Source of the DNA: Serripes groenlandicus
Lineage: Eukaryota; Mollusca; Bivalvia; Cardiida; Cardiidae
Reading direction: 5' to 3'
Assembly: GCA_031761405.1 (NCBI GenBank)
Contig: JASEVX010000008.1
Location: forward strand, 40,183,675-40,247,674
Length of the DNA stretch: 64,000 bases
The notes under the pieces were generated by a model. The model searched no databases. It saw nothing but the letters and a program-made list of their open reading frames with translations, and was not told the DNA's origin. The position numbers were made by a program, and so were the translations under genes. Positions 10,967 through 19,874 of the stretch are shown here, in pieces (position 1 is the first letter of the stretch; the number at the start of each line of letters is the position of its first letter).

Positions 10967-12196
10967 ATGGCGGATGAGAAAAATGCTGGTGAACGTAGTT
11001 CGTCATTGAGTAACAAAGCTGCTAGCGGCAGCAAAGATAATTTGGGAGAACGTGGTTCTCATGACAGGAAAAAAGGAAAACAGGCGGCTAAGGCGCCGAG
11101 TACGTCGGCTGAGAGTGTTAGAAGTGTGCTTGACGACAGTCAGCATAAATTGTTAGAGGCTATTAACAGCCTACAGAATTCGATTAGTAAACAAAACAAT
11201 CGTATGAATGAACAAGAGAAACAACTTGTGGCACAGGGTAGTTATTTGCACGAGATTTCTGATAAGATGGCATCTTATGAACATGAAAATGATTACTATT
11301 GCGATTATGAGGAAGGAGATCCCTCAGAAATGCCTGTGGAGGAAATGACACACCAGGAGAGTGGGAAAAGAGCTTTAGAAGAGGAGAATGTAACTCAAAA
11401 TAGCAGATTTTCTGCTATGGCTAAGAGATTCCGTGCAGCAGAGCCATGTGACTCTGAAATTGACAGCATGTTAGCTATGAACATTAACGAATTATTTCGT
11501 TCTGGCATTGACGATGTTAGGTACCAGGAGCTGGTAAATGGTGAAAGGAATGCAAGGCCAGCCAATTGTGAGGGTTTAGTAGTAGTGCAAACAAACCCAT
11601 TGATCTGGGATGCTATTTCCCCAGTTGCTAGGTCAACTGACAAAAAGTTGCAGAACATAGAAACTTCCATTGTGAAAGGTGCAACTGTTTTGGCCAAAGT
11701 AGTGAACAACATGGCTAGTATGGAAATGAAATTTAAATCCTCTCAACAGAGCTTGGATTGTGAAGAAGTTGATTCTGTGTCAAATAAGTTCAGCAAGCTT
11801 ATTGATGATTGCAATGACACATTAGCTTTGATGGGGCATTCAAACAAGCAAATTAATTTGGCCAGGAAAGACTTTCTGAGGCCTGAACTTAATAAAGATT
11901 ACAGTCATTTGTGTAATCACAATAGACCATTTACAAATCTTTTGTTTGGAGATGACGTCTCTAAATCAGCTAAAGAGATTGAAGACTGTTCAAAGATCAG
12001 TAACAGAATGGTGGGGAATAATAGACCCTTTAGGGGAGGCCCACGGAGAAGAGGAGGATTTGGAAGATATCCTAGATCTAGAGGATCGTATGGTCGTGGT
12101 GAAAAAAGTAGGGGTTCTTCATATGGTGAAACGAGTAATTCATACCAAGCAAAAAACTCTTACAGACGGGGGAGCCGTCCAGGAAACAGACAATAA
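10967..12196 (+). CDS. DIRS ORF1, gag-like protein (409 aa)
   Basis: It begins MADEKNAGERSSSLSNKAAS at an ATG in good context (GAAATGG). Residues about 1-50 are polar and low-complexity. Residues 55-105 (LLEAINSLQNSISKQNNRMN, EKQLVAQGSYLHEISDKMAS) form a likely coiled coil, followed by an acidic stretch. The middle has LLFGDDVSKSAKEIED, a motif I recall from DIRS gag proteins. The last 65 residues are Arg/Gly-rich (RRRGGFGRYPRSRGSYGRGE) and should bind nucleic acid. It is intact. Its end overlaps the RT frame, and a -1 slippery site at 12151 lies within the RG tail. Confidence 0.85.
   Translation: MADEKNAGERSSSLSNKAASGSKDNLGERGSHDRKKGKQAAKAPSTSAESVRSVLDDSQHKLLEAINSLQNSISKQNNRMNEQEKQLVAQGSYLHEISDKMASYEHENDYYCDYEEGDPSEMPVEEMTHQESGKRALEEENVTQNSRFSAMAKRFRAAEPCDSEIDSMLAMNINELFRSGIDDVRYQELVNGERNARPANCEGLVVVQTNPLIWDAISPVARSTDKKLQNIETSIVKGATVLAKVVNNMASMEMKFKSSQQSLDCEEVDSVSNKFSKLIDDCNDTLALMGHSNKQINLARKDFLRPELNKDYSHLCNHNRPFTNLLFGDDVSKSAKEIEDCSKISNRMVGNNRPFRGGPRRRGGFGRYPRSRGSYGRGEKSRGSSYGETSNSYQAKNSYRRGSRPGNRQ
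12151..12179 (+). promoter_or_regulatory. Putative -1 ribosomal frameshift signal (A_AAA_AAC plus hairpin)
   Basis: In the ORF1 frame the codons read GCA AAA AAC, placing the heptamer A AAA AAC at 12151-12157. After 7 nt (TCTTACA) comes GACGG-GGGAG-CCGTC at 12165-12179, a 5-bp GC-rich stem. A -1 shift enters the RT frame, which is open from 12139. The RT frame has no ATG upstream of its conserved N-terminus, so frameshifting is the simplest way to express it. Function is inferred. Confidence 0.65.
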
Positions 12197-14530
12197 ATGA
12201 GGTAAGAAATTTGGAAAAATTTGCTGCAGGTAGACTTGCAAAATATGTTCATGAATGGGAAAAATTAACTAGTGATAGTCAGATTTTGGATATAGTTAAG
12301 CATTGTCATATAGATTTAGATTTAAGTGAATTCAAGCAAAGCAATGACCGGTTGCAATATCATTTTAGTAAAAATGAATGCGTTATGGTAGGAGAAGAAA
12401 TCAAAAAATTGCTTGATTTGGATGTAATCATACCTGTACAAAATTGTGAAGGACAAATTTTATCTCCAATATTTCTCAGGCCAAAAAAGAATGGCGAATA
12501 TAGAATGGTATTAAATCTTAAAAAGTTAAATGAACATATTCCATATAAACACTTTAAAATGGAAACATTTGAAAATGCTTTAACTTTGATTACAAGGGGC
12601 ATTCATATGGCATCAGTTGATTTGCGTCATGCTTACTACTCAATTAAGATTGCAGATGAACAGCAAAAATATTTCAGATTTATTTGGAATGACCAAATTT
12701 ATCAGTTCACTTGTTTGGCAAATGGGGTTAGTGATGGCCCAAGAATTTTTACTAAGCTTTTAAAGCCAGTATATGCAAAATTGAGAAATTTAGGATACAT
12801 AAATTCGGGCTTCATTGATGATAGCTTATTATTAAAGCTATGTAAATTCATAAAATATGCTTTTGAAGAAAGAAATAGTCACATTCCTCCGTGAGGTTTT
12901 ACACGATAACATAAACAGGAAAATATTTTCACTAAATCAATTCTTTTCCATATGTTCTCGATTAACATTCTATAAAATCCTATTGTAGTAAATATGTCAC
13001 GATATGAAATTTAAATTGAATTTGTATTTGTATTTGTATAAGAAATTGAATTTGTATTTGTATTTGTAACAATGATGTACTTATTTTGTACAAGTTGAAA
13101 ATAAAGTATCTATCTTATTGTGTGGGGATTCATTTGAGGAATGCACCAACAATGTAGATTCAACAAAGAATTTGATGAATCAAGTAGGATTTATGATCAA
13201 TTTAGAAAAATCAGTTTTTATTCCAGTTACTAGAATACTGTATTTGGGAAACATTATCGATTCAGTTAGAATGATTGTTCAGTTACCTGAAAATAGGCAA
13301 GAAGCTATTATGGATGCTTGTTGTGTATTGAAACGCAAAATAGAAACTACCATTCGTGAAGTAGCCAAGGTTATTGGGTTGATCGTGGCTAGTTTTTCAG
13401 CGGTTGAATATGCAAGATTGCATTATAGAAATTTAGAGAAGGCTAAGATTTCATCATTAAAGCTGAAAAATGGAAATTATGATGCTAAGATGAAAGTCAC
13501 TTATAGCATGGTGTTGGAATTGAATTGGTGGATTAAAAATGTTAAATCTCAAGTCAGAAATATTGTCAGGCAGCCAGCTTCAGTTGAAATGAATACTGAT
13601 GCATCATTGCAAGGTTGGGGTGCTTCATTAAAAGGTGTACAAATAGGAGGCAGATGGAATATTTTGGAAAAAGCAAAACATATTAATGCTTTAGAACTAT
13701 TGGCTATATCATATGCTTTAAAAGCTTTTAAAAAGGAAATGGCATGTAAACATGTTAAGATTTTTTCGGACAATACCACTGCAGTTACTTACATAAATAA
13801 TATGGGTGGAATAAAATCCACAGAATGCAATGATATTGCGTCAAATATTTGGAATTGGTGTATTGAGCTTGACATATGGTTAACTTGTGCACATGTTGCA
13901 GGATCGGATAATGTTGAAGCTGATCGAGCATCTAGGTCATTTAATGACAATTTAGAATGGAAATTAAATGAGCAAGTTTTTGAGAACATTTGTGTGCGAT
14001 GGGAAAAACCAGATATCGATCTTTTTGCATCTAGGCTTAATGCACAAATTCCAAATTACTGTTCGTGGCAACCAGATCCTTACTGCTCTTATGTAGATGC
14101 ATTTACTTTAAATTGGCAGTCTTTAGGAAACATTTTTGTTTTTCCACCTTTCAGTCTGTTGGGTCGCTGCCTTCAGAAGATACGAGAAGAAAGGGCTGTA
14201 GGCATTGTCGTTGCTCCTCTTTGGACAACTCAACCATGGTTTTCTCGTTTGATGGAGTTGTTAGTGGAAACACCGGTGATAATTTACAAAAAGAGGGGAC
14301 TTTTAACCCTACCAGGGACAGACCTGGAACATCCTTTGATAAGGAAGCTGAAACTGGTTGCATGCAAAGTGTCAGGAACGGTTTCAGACAACGAGGATTT
14401 TCAACACAAACTACAGACATTCTCATGTCATCCTGGAAACCAGGAACTAAAAAGCAATATAGCGTCTTCATTAAAAGATGGTTTTACTACTGTAGTGAAA
14501 GGAAAATTAATCCAATTTCAGCTTCTTTAG
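12157..14530 (+). pseudogene. DIRS ORF2: reverse transcriptase, RNase H and methyltransferase-like domain, split by an insert
   Basis: Part 1 (to 12833) holds the conserved N-terminus GRLAKYVHEWEKLTSD and RT motifs RPKKNGEYRMVLNLKKLNEH, ASVDLRHAYYSIKI, NGVSDGPRIFTKLLKPV and the catalytic GFIDDS. A 281-bp insert plus 5-bp duplication (12834-13119) then breaks the frame. Part 2 (13120-14530) continues the RT thumb and RNase H with MNTDASLQGWGA, ALELLAISYALKAF, FSDNTTAVTYINN and EADRASR, i.e. the D-E-D-D set. Then comes DIDLFASRLNAQIPNY...VFPPFSLL, which resembles the Dam-like domain of DIRS elements. It overlaps the recombinase frame. Removing the insert would reopen one frame, so the break is a single event. 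Confidence 0.88.
12834..13114 (+). mobile_element. 281-bp short non-LTR/SINE-type insert in the DIRS RT
   Basis: It is bounded by TTATT at 12829-12833 and 13115-13119. It ends with AATAAAGTATCTATC, a tail built on a short TATC repeat, and has a repeated TTGTATTTGTATTTGTA segment (13018-13067). This suggests a 5'-truncated LINE or a LINE-tailed SINE on the + strand. It has no ORF. The 286-bp gain (281+5) shifts the RT frame by one. Confidence 0.75.
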
Positions 14531-15347
14531 AAACAGCGATGGAATTCTTGACTCAACAATACCAGCGTGGTTTGGGCTATGAAAGTTTAAACACAGCTCG
14601 TGGAGCATTATCATCTTTAGGATTGAACTTTGATGGTTTTAAAGTTGGTAGTCACCCGCTTGTCATTCGATATATGAAGGGAGTGTTTGTGTTAAACCCA
14701 CCGAAACCTCGTTATACTAGTACTTGGGATGTCAACAAAGTTCTCAACTATTTAAGGAAATTATCACCGGTGAAACTCATTTCATTAAAGGATTTGACTT
14801 TGAAATTAACAATGCTTATGGCATTGATACAGGCGGCACGCGTCCAAACTTTACATGTTATTAGTGCTAATGAATATCAGAAGTGCAAATCAGAGTTCGT
14901 TTTTAAATTAGAAGGGTCCTTAAAGCAAAGTAGACCTGGTTATAATTGTTCAGTTATTTGTTTTAAAGCATTTCCTCCAGACAGGAGGCTTTGTATTTAC
15001 ACAGTTATTAAAGAATACTTGGAGCGCACCAAAGTTTTGCGGGCGCAAAGACAATCAACAAAAAAAATATGCTTCTAGTGAGTTACGTTAAACCGTATCA
15101 GAATATAAGTAGGGATACAATTTCAAGGTGGATCAGAACTGTAATGATCAGAGCTAATATTGATGTTAATAAATATACTGCACATAGTGTTAGATCAGCA
15201 GCAACTTCCAAAGCAAAGTTGAATGCAGTGCCTATAAAGGACATTTTAGTAAAAGCGGGCTGGTCTCAGGAGAAGACTTTTGCCAAGTTCTATGAACGGA
15301 AGATTGAATATGATGAGGACACATTTCAAACAGGGGTGCTACAATGA
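14425..15347 (+). pseudogene. DIRS ORF3, tyrosine recombinase (one frameshift)
   Basis: The likely start is MSSWKPGTKKQYSVFIKRWF at 14425; the open frame extends further upstream over the RT ORF. The N-terminal SAM-like domain includes TAMEFLTQQYQRGLGYESLN. The catalytic domain has the first Arg in ALIQAARVQTLHVI, HSVR (the H-x-x-R pair) in TAHSVRSAATSKA, and Tyr in KTFAKFYERK. Such recombinases join circular DIRS DNA to the target. The frame breaks at eight A residues (15060-15067), and the rest reads in the next frame from 15069 to a stop at 15345-15347. Loss of one A is the simplest cause, although acA AAA AAA is itself a possible -1 slippery site. Confidence 0.88.
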
Positions 15348-15374
15348 AAGGTAATTTCTCCGAATGGCTTTGAA

Positions 15375-15503
15375 ATCTCATTTAAGACCGAAACGTAAAT
15401 TTTTTACGAAAAAGAATTGAAAAAATTAAACGAGACTTACCTTGGTTAAAGTCGATGTTTGATTTTAATTCTTTGAGTAAAGAATGGAGTGAGGGTTTAA
15501 ATG
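15375..15503. repeat. DIRS internal complementary region (circle-junction template)
   Basis: Bases 15375-15418 are the exact inverse of the left end (10684-10727). Bases 15415-15503 are the exact inverse of the right end (15649-15737). The two parts overlap by one AATT. The region is therefore a complementary copy of the joined ends, as the DIRS replication model requires for restoring termini and forming circles. Confidence 0.9.
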
Positions 15504-15619
15504 CCTCCCTCCCACCCAGCTTTGAATTATTGAAATTACGGTATTTATGTTGGACAAGAGGCAGCACTTCGTGGATTTGAGAATAGCTGCCAGTGGAACA
15601 TTCGAATAAATTACTGTTG

Positions 15620-15655
15620 AAAACTGCTCGCGCATGCGCAATACATCTCATTTAA
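15620..15655. repeat. DIRS right inverted terminal repeat (36 bp)
   Basis: Perfect inverse of 10717-10752, followed by an 82-bp right extension to 15737. Confidence 0.85.
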
Positions 15656-15737
15656 ACCCTCACTCCATTCTTTACTCAAAGAATTAAAATCAAACATCGA
15701 CTTTAACCAAGGTAAGTCTCGTTTAATTTTTTCAATT

Positions 15738-15799
15738 ATCCCATACAGCGCGTGAGAGCTTTGATGTTAGTTTCCTCTGGGTAATTATCCCATACAGCG
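15738..15799. repeat. 49-bp target duplication next to the DIRS insertion
   Basis: Bases 15751-15799 repeat a 49-bp unit whose other copy is split by the DIRS element: 36 bp at 10652-10687 and 13 bp at 15738-15750. The host transposon thus has a tandem 49-bp duplication, and the DIRS element sits inside the first copy at AATT. Confidence 0.8.
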
Positions 15800-18240
15800 T
15801 CAATGCGTTAAGTACTATTTGTTATTTGGGCCTCCAGATATGGTACTATATGGAGCGACACATACTCGCTGAATGTCTTAGCTGTTGTGGGTCGCACCAT
15901 GTGGATAACAGCTGCCATATCCAACATCACAACGGTGGCTTGTTTGCCTGCAGCTGCGCAGCCAGTGGGTGCATTGAGGCACTTAAGAATGTCTGATTTT
16001 GTCCCAGATCGCAACAACCCTCGATCCCCAAGGCTCGATGGCTCTCTCTGATTTTCGAACCGAAAGAAGTATGTCATGTCGGCATCGGGACGTGACTGGA
16101 ATGAGAGGAAAAGTTGTGTGATTTACATCATATTCTGCCTCTAGACGCCACTGTCCTTTGTACCTTTTTTCTTGGGGTCAGGTCGGTTGGCGAAGATTAG
16201 CATGTTATTCCGCTTGATTGTATCAGATACTGGTACTGAAACCTTTTCCAATCTTTCCCTGACATATGCCGCATGCAGGGTTTGGCCAGCTTCACGGATT
16301 TTAGATTAGAGAAGTAGCAACGGCATGTTCCATGACATTTTGTGTATCAAGTACTATGAGCTCCTGACTTGTAGCAAGGAAAGGATTGCCCAGCTGTTCT
16401 ACCACCCTGATGAACGATAGTACATCCTGTTGAAACTTCAATTGCAAGCCGTGTCCTTCCTCGTGATGAGCGGTAGATGACAATCGTCGGTCATTGATGG
16501 CCTCAAACTCATCAATTAACCGCGTGCAGTCAGGTCCGGCCAGCATAAACAGTGTAAGGGCTTCTGGCTTCTTATGAAGTCCAACAGCTCCACCATGTGT
16601 CTGGAGGCTTTTGTTGGATTGTTCATGGGCTTGGTCCTTGGCCATGAGGCTGAACTTTCTAGCTGATTTCTGCACAACAACATTGCCCTTCAGGAATTCA
16701 GCATGTACTTGAGGGTGTTTCTCGGCTAGCTCAACCATGACGCGTACATGTATCGGCAGCCAACGCGCATAAATTGTCTGGTCCATTGCGTGAAACCAGT
16801 CGCATAGTTCGTCACATGCTTGCACATATAGAGCAAAGTCCCCCTCCTGCAGTGACCGCACAAAACGGGACAGCTCGATTATGGTTGACCAGAACTTGAA
16901 CTGGGGTAGAGTTTGGGAAAGTTGATCACATATATTGAATGATTCAGGTGGTCCCATTACATTCTGACAATACTCGGACTAGGCGCAAAGTGTCAGGGTA
17001 TTGCCATTGAATAAGTTTGATGAGAGCATACAGTGGCTGATCTGCACCAAGAACGCTGATCTGGCCTGGGTTGAGGAACTCAGTCGCCTGCATCATCAGC
17101 TCCATCGCGTGCTTCATTGAAGATGCAGATGCAGCCTTGTATGGGAATAGGGGATACACCCCGATCTCGGCAGGGGGCTTCACCGAATCGTCGCTTGCTA
17201 GCATCGAGTTGTAACCCAACCAGGTGATGACGTTATCCTCTGCCAGCGTGCCTTGCTTCAGCACCCTGCTGACGTGTTCCATCCACGCCTCATCCTTGAC
17301 CTTTGCACCTCGCACATCAAGGTGTGGTCTGACTTCGCTGTTGCCGAGTCTGGGTGCAAATACATCTGTTTGAGTGAGTTCGTCTGGGGGGCTGGATCAT
17401 GTAAGCATCTGGTAGCTTAGGAGTTGACGTGTCGGAGGTGTCAAGCTTGATGGGAGCCCGCTTCACTCAAAGATTCCCGTGAGAGATATGGTTTGTCACG
17501 CTCAGGGCATATCCGTGGAACTCATCATGTGAGAAGTTGCCCTGAGCCTTGCTATCTATATTATCCATATCATGGCTGGTGAAGACCTTGAGATGGCTGT
17601 TGGTTAGTAGCACTACCCCATCCTGAGCATGCCGAGCACACACCGCACGCGCAATACCTCTCTTAACTTCCATGACGCGATTGTACGATACTGAGATACC
17701 CTGTTCGTGGTCAAGCTCAATCTGTTTTTTTTGTCCCGTCCGTGTCCATGCAGGGAGTTTCTCGCTCCTTGTTGTGGCGTACTGCAGCTGTCTTCACTAC
17801 ATGGTGCGTACTCTTACTTGTATTGTAGATAAGCAGTTGTGAGATGTTACATGCGATCTTCTCCCTTGCTTCCAGATTGGCGTCGCCACCAATCTTCTCA
17901 CGCCCATGAAGAGCTGATGGACCCTGGAGCACTATGTTAAAGAAACTCCTCATTTCCTGAAGCCGTTAGGCAGTAAGGGGGAAGGAGCCGTCGAATGGGT
18001 CTTGACTCTGTAGACAAAACTTGTGCATCATCACGGCAGCCCGCATGAATATAAGTGCGTCCTCTTGACCATTGTGTGACCTGTATGTCCTGGCTAGCTC
18101 ATCAGCCACCTTCAATTCTTTCTTTGATATGGAAATATGTCAAACTTGTGCAACATACAGCTGATAATGGGAGAGGATTTTTCGAGATGACAATGAGACA
18201 CCAAAAACACCGGGTTGACCCCAACAATGACCTTTACCGT
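15751..18240 (-). pseudogene. Academ-like transposon protein, N-terminal and XPG-N-like part (broken)
   Basis: Minus-strand fragments in order: 17673-17467 (HDMDNIDSKAQGNFSHDEFH, VTNHISHGN), 17315-16944 (YALIKLIQWQYPDTLR), 16957-16301 (YARWLPIHVRVMVELAEKHP, DQAHEQSNKS, GGAVGLHK), then 16077-15751 (LRSGTKSDILKCL, VVMLDMAAVIHMVRP, DAVWDNYPEETNIKALTR). These are hallmarks of a protein present in many copies in molluscs and cnidarians. The VMLD and VWDNY..E..K...R motifs look like an XPG/FEN N-domain: first acidic residue and the basic helix. Frames shift several times and a TAA stands just before the DAVWD motif, so the copy is dead. A 49-bp tandem duplication and the DIRS insertion split the gene here; it continues at 10690. 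Confidence 0.65.
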
Positions 18241-18254
18241 GTTGATGAGGGGTA

Positions 18255-18497
18255 AACTTGACCCCGAAAACCCCTAAAATGTGGTATCATTCAAAATTCT
18301 TGCCCTTTTAGTTATATACCTGCGAATGACATCTAACCCGGATGGCGGCCATTTTGGATTTTCCCAATATGGCGGCACCACTCTTGGCGCCCATCAAAAA
18401 TGTAACAAGTATGGCATGGGCGACCTTCGGGCCAAATTTGGTGCTTTTGGAAGAATCTGAACCAAGCAGCCCCTTTAATGCCCTAACACCCCTGACT
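18255..18497. repeat. Right terminal inverted repeat of the Academ-like transposon
   Basis: Inverse partner of 9297-9520. It ends CCCTAACACCCCTGACT and is followed by the ATTGT target repeat at 18498-18502. Confidence 0.8.
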
Positions 18498-18877
18498 ATT
18501 GTTAAAACTTTAAAAATCTTCTTGTCCAAAAGTACTGGCCGGATTTGAAAATTATTTTGCACAAATGTTCCTTGGGGCATCCTTTACCAAGATTGTTCAA
18601 ATTTTTCTGATCCGTTGAAAAACATGGCTGCCAGGGGCCGGAGCTTGTTTTCCTTATATGTGCATTGTTAAAACTTTAAAAATCTTCTCGTTTTTGTAGA
18701 GCAATTGAACCCTAAAATTTAGACCCTAAAACACTTACTCAGGTGAGCGATATAGGGCCATCATGGCCCACTTGTACTTATTAAGTTATGTGTAGGTCTA
18801 GGTGCTGTTTAGGTTATATTTATCATCTTCAGTGATGGTTACAATTGTTGATGTTCATCATATTTGTTTGCATGGTG

Positions 18878-19068
18878 AAGAATCCACCTTGGTAGAGTGG
18901 TTAGTGTTGGAGGTCCTAATGTTCGGTCACGATCATGGTGGAGTGCCCATGGGCAAGGCACAATTCCTAGCCTAGTACTGGTTTGTTTACCCAGGGATCA
19001 TGAATAAGTGAATTGACGCTATGAAATAATATTGTAAATGGCATAAACCGTTAACCCCAATAAAACAT
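18878..19068 (+). mobile_element. tRNA-derived SINE
   Basis: The head CTTGGTAGAGTGGTTAGTG resembles a tRNA A box. The middle GGTGGAGTGCCCATGGGCAAGG and the end AAACCGTTAACCCCAATAAAAC match a second copy at 37316-37502. I relate it to bivalve Meta-type SINEs. It is not a functional tRNA gene. Confidence 0.6.
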
Positions 19069-19298
19069 GTATAACATGCAAATGCTTTTCCAGTAAACAC
19101 TTCCGATCTGACAATGTTTCGAATCTTGGCCCTGTACCATGTCATTTCAAAAGCCAATGTTCACTGGTTAAATTATGTAGTAAATTTTTCAAACCAAAGT
19201 TGCACTTTGGACAAGTATGCTGCTGGTCGGGTGTTTGATATAGAGATAAAACACAAATTTTGTATCTTAACAATTCTTCTGGTATTGAAATGTTACCA

Positions 19299-19366
19299 GG
19301 GTCTTAGTTTTGTACCTTTGTCCAGGAAGACGTACAAAACTAAGACCCAAGACCCTGGTAGATGTT
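19299..19366. repeat. Short perfect-type inverted repeat
   Basis: CCAGGGTCTTAGTTTTGTAC and its inverse GTACAAAACTAAGACCC (with AAGACCCTGG) form a hairpin around CTTTGTCCAGGAAGAC. A half copy (CTTAGTTTTGTACCTTTG) is at 19434. Function unknown. Confidence 0.5.
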
Positions 19367-19874
19367 TTCATTTGACTTTCTTTTCATAATCTTGCTCTGG
19401 CATGCATCATATAACTTCAAAAGAGTGTGGGTATCTTAGTTTTGTACCTTTGCCCAGGTTTTATTTGAGACATTTCAATGTTGCATATCTGTACATATTG
19501 CTGATCTGTATCTTAATTTGGTCCCTGGTTTCCTGGAAAAACTGCATTGTTTGTTTGCATACATGTATTACTGAGATTGACTCTTGACTGTAAGTTGATT
19601 CATTGAAGAATTTCATTGTTGGCATGGTGCTGTTCAGAAATGATCTGTTTTCAAGCTGATTATCTATCCACTGAAAACATTCAGCCGAGGCCATTGCTAT
19701 TGTTGAAATGTGACGATGTCACTCCACTTTAGAAAGAGCGATATGGCTTATAGGCCAGTCCAATAATGATCCGTCTTTACTTCACATCCTCCCACCGCAG
19801 GACTTTTTAGTTCACTTGAATCTATAGCTCACACAAAGCCCTGCTGAAATTGGGCTACTCAGGTGAGTCATAAC

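Larger units (their letters stand above)
10684..15737 (+). mobile_element. DIRS-type tyrosine-recombinase retrotransposon
   Basis: The 5.05-kb element has full DIRS architecture: gag-like ORF, reverse transcriptase/RNase H/methyltransferase-like ORF, tyrosine recombinase ORF, short inverted terminal repeats, and an internal complementary region (ICR) near the right end. DIRS elements integrate as circles through their recombinase and make no target duplication. Here both ends and the target share AATT: the left end begins AATTCTTTTTCG and the right end finishes TTTTTTCAATT. The terminal structures are undamaged, which points to a recent insertion, but the RT is split by a 281-bp insert and the recombinase frame is broken at an A8 run. 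Confidence 0.9.
9297..18497 (-). mobile_element. Long-TIR DNA transposon, Academ-like, interrupted by a DIRS element
   Basis: Both ends carry inverted repeats of about 220-240 bp, starting AGTCGGGGGTGTTAGGG on the left and AGTCAGGGGTGTTAGGG on the right. The flanks are ATTGT on both sides; TTG is possible if the flanking T/A pair is counted in the TIR. Without the element the flanks rejoin to GTGCATTGTTAAAAC, exactly the consensus of the surrounding tandem unit, so the insertion boundaries are well supported. Inside, minus-strand coding remains run from about 18240 to 9640 and match a multi-copy invertebrate protein with an XPG/FEN-like nuclease region that I associate from memory with Academ (AcademX) transposons. 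About 5.05 kb of the span is the inserted DIRS element, leaving roughly 4.1 kb. Confidence 0.7.
8736..18774 (-). mobile_element. Pearl-like (Helentron-type) element carrying nested insertions
   Basis: On the minus strand the element opens with CAAGTGGGCCATGATGGCC and CGCTCACCTGAGTAAG (18774 downwards) and ends AGGTGAGC...GCGAGCTAAAA near 8736. Its core consists of roughly 168-bp units (GGCGGCCATGTTTTTCAAC, GATCGGAAATATTTGAACAA, GGAACATTTGTGCAAAATAA) at 18500-18690 and 8880-9290. These ends and tandem cores match the layout known for bivalve pearl elements, thought to be non-autonomous rolling-circle (Helentron-related) elements. The central part was opened by the Academ-like transposon inserted at ATTGT within a unit. 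Exact ends are estimates. Confidence 0.6.

Noticed and set aside
12211..12213. TTG at 12211 as the RT start codon
   Set aside because: The frame is open upstream to 12139 and the first ATG lies after the conserved N-terminus; entry by -1 frameshift at 12151 explains the arrangement better.
10652..15786. 37-bp direct repeat as a DIRS target-site duplication
   Set aside because: The repeat is part of a 49-bp tandem duplication that is complete on the right side and split by the element; tyrosine-recombinase integration is not expected to duplicate 37 bp.
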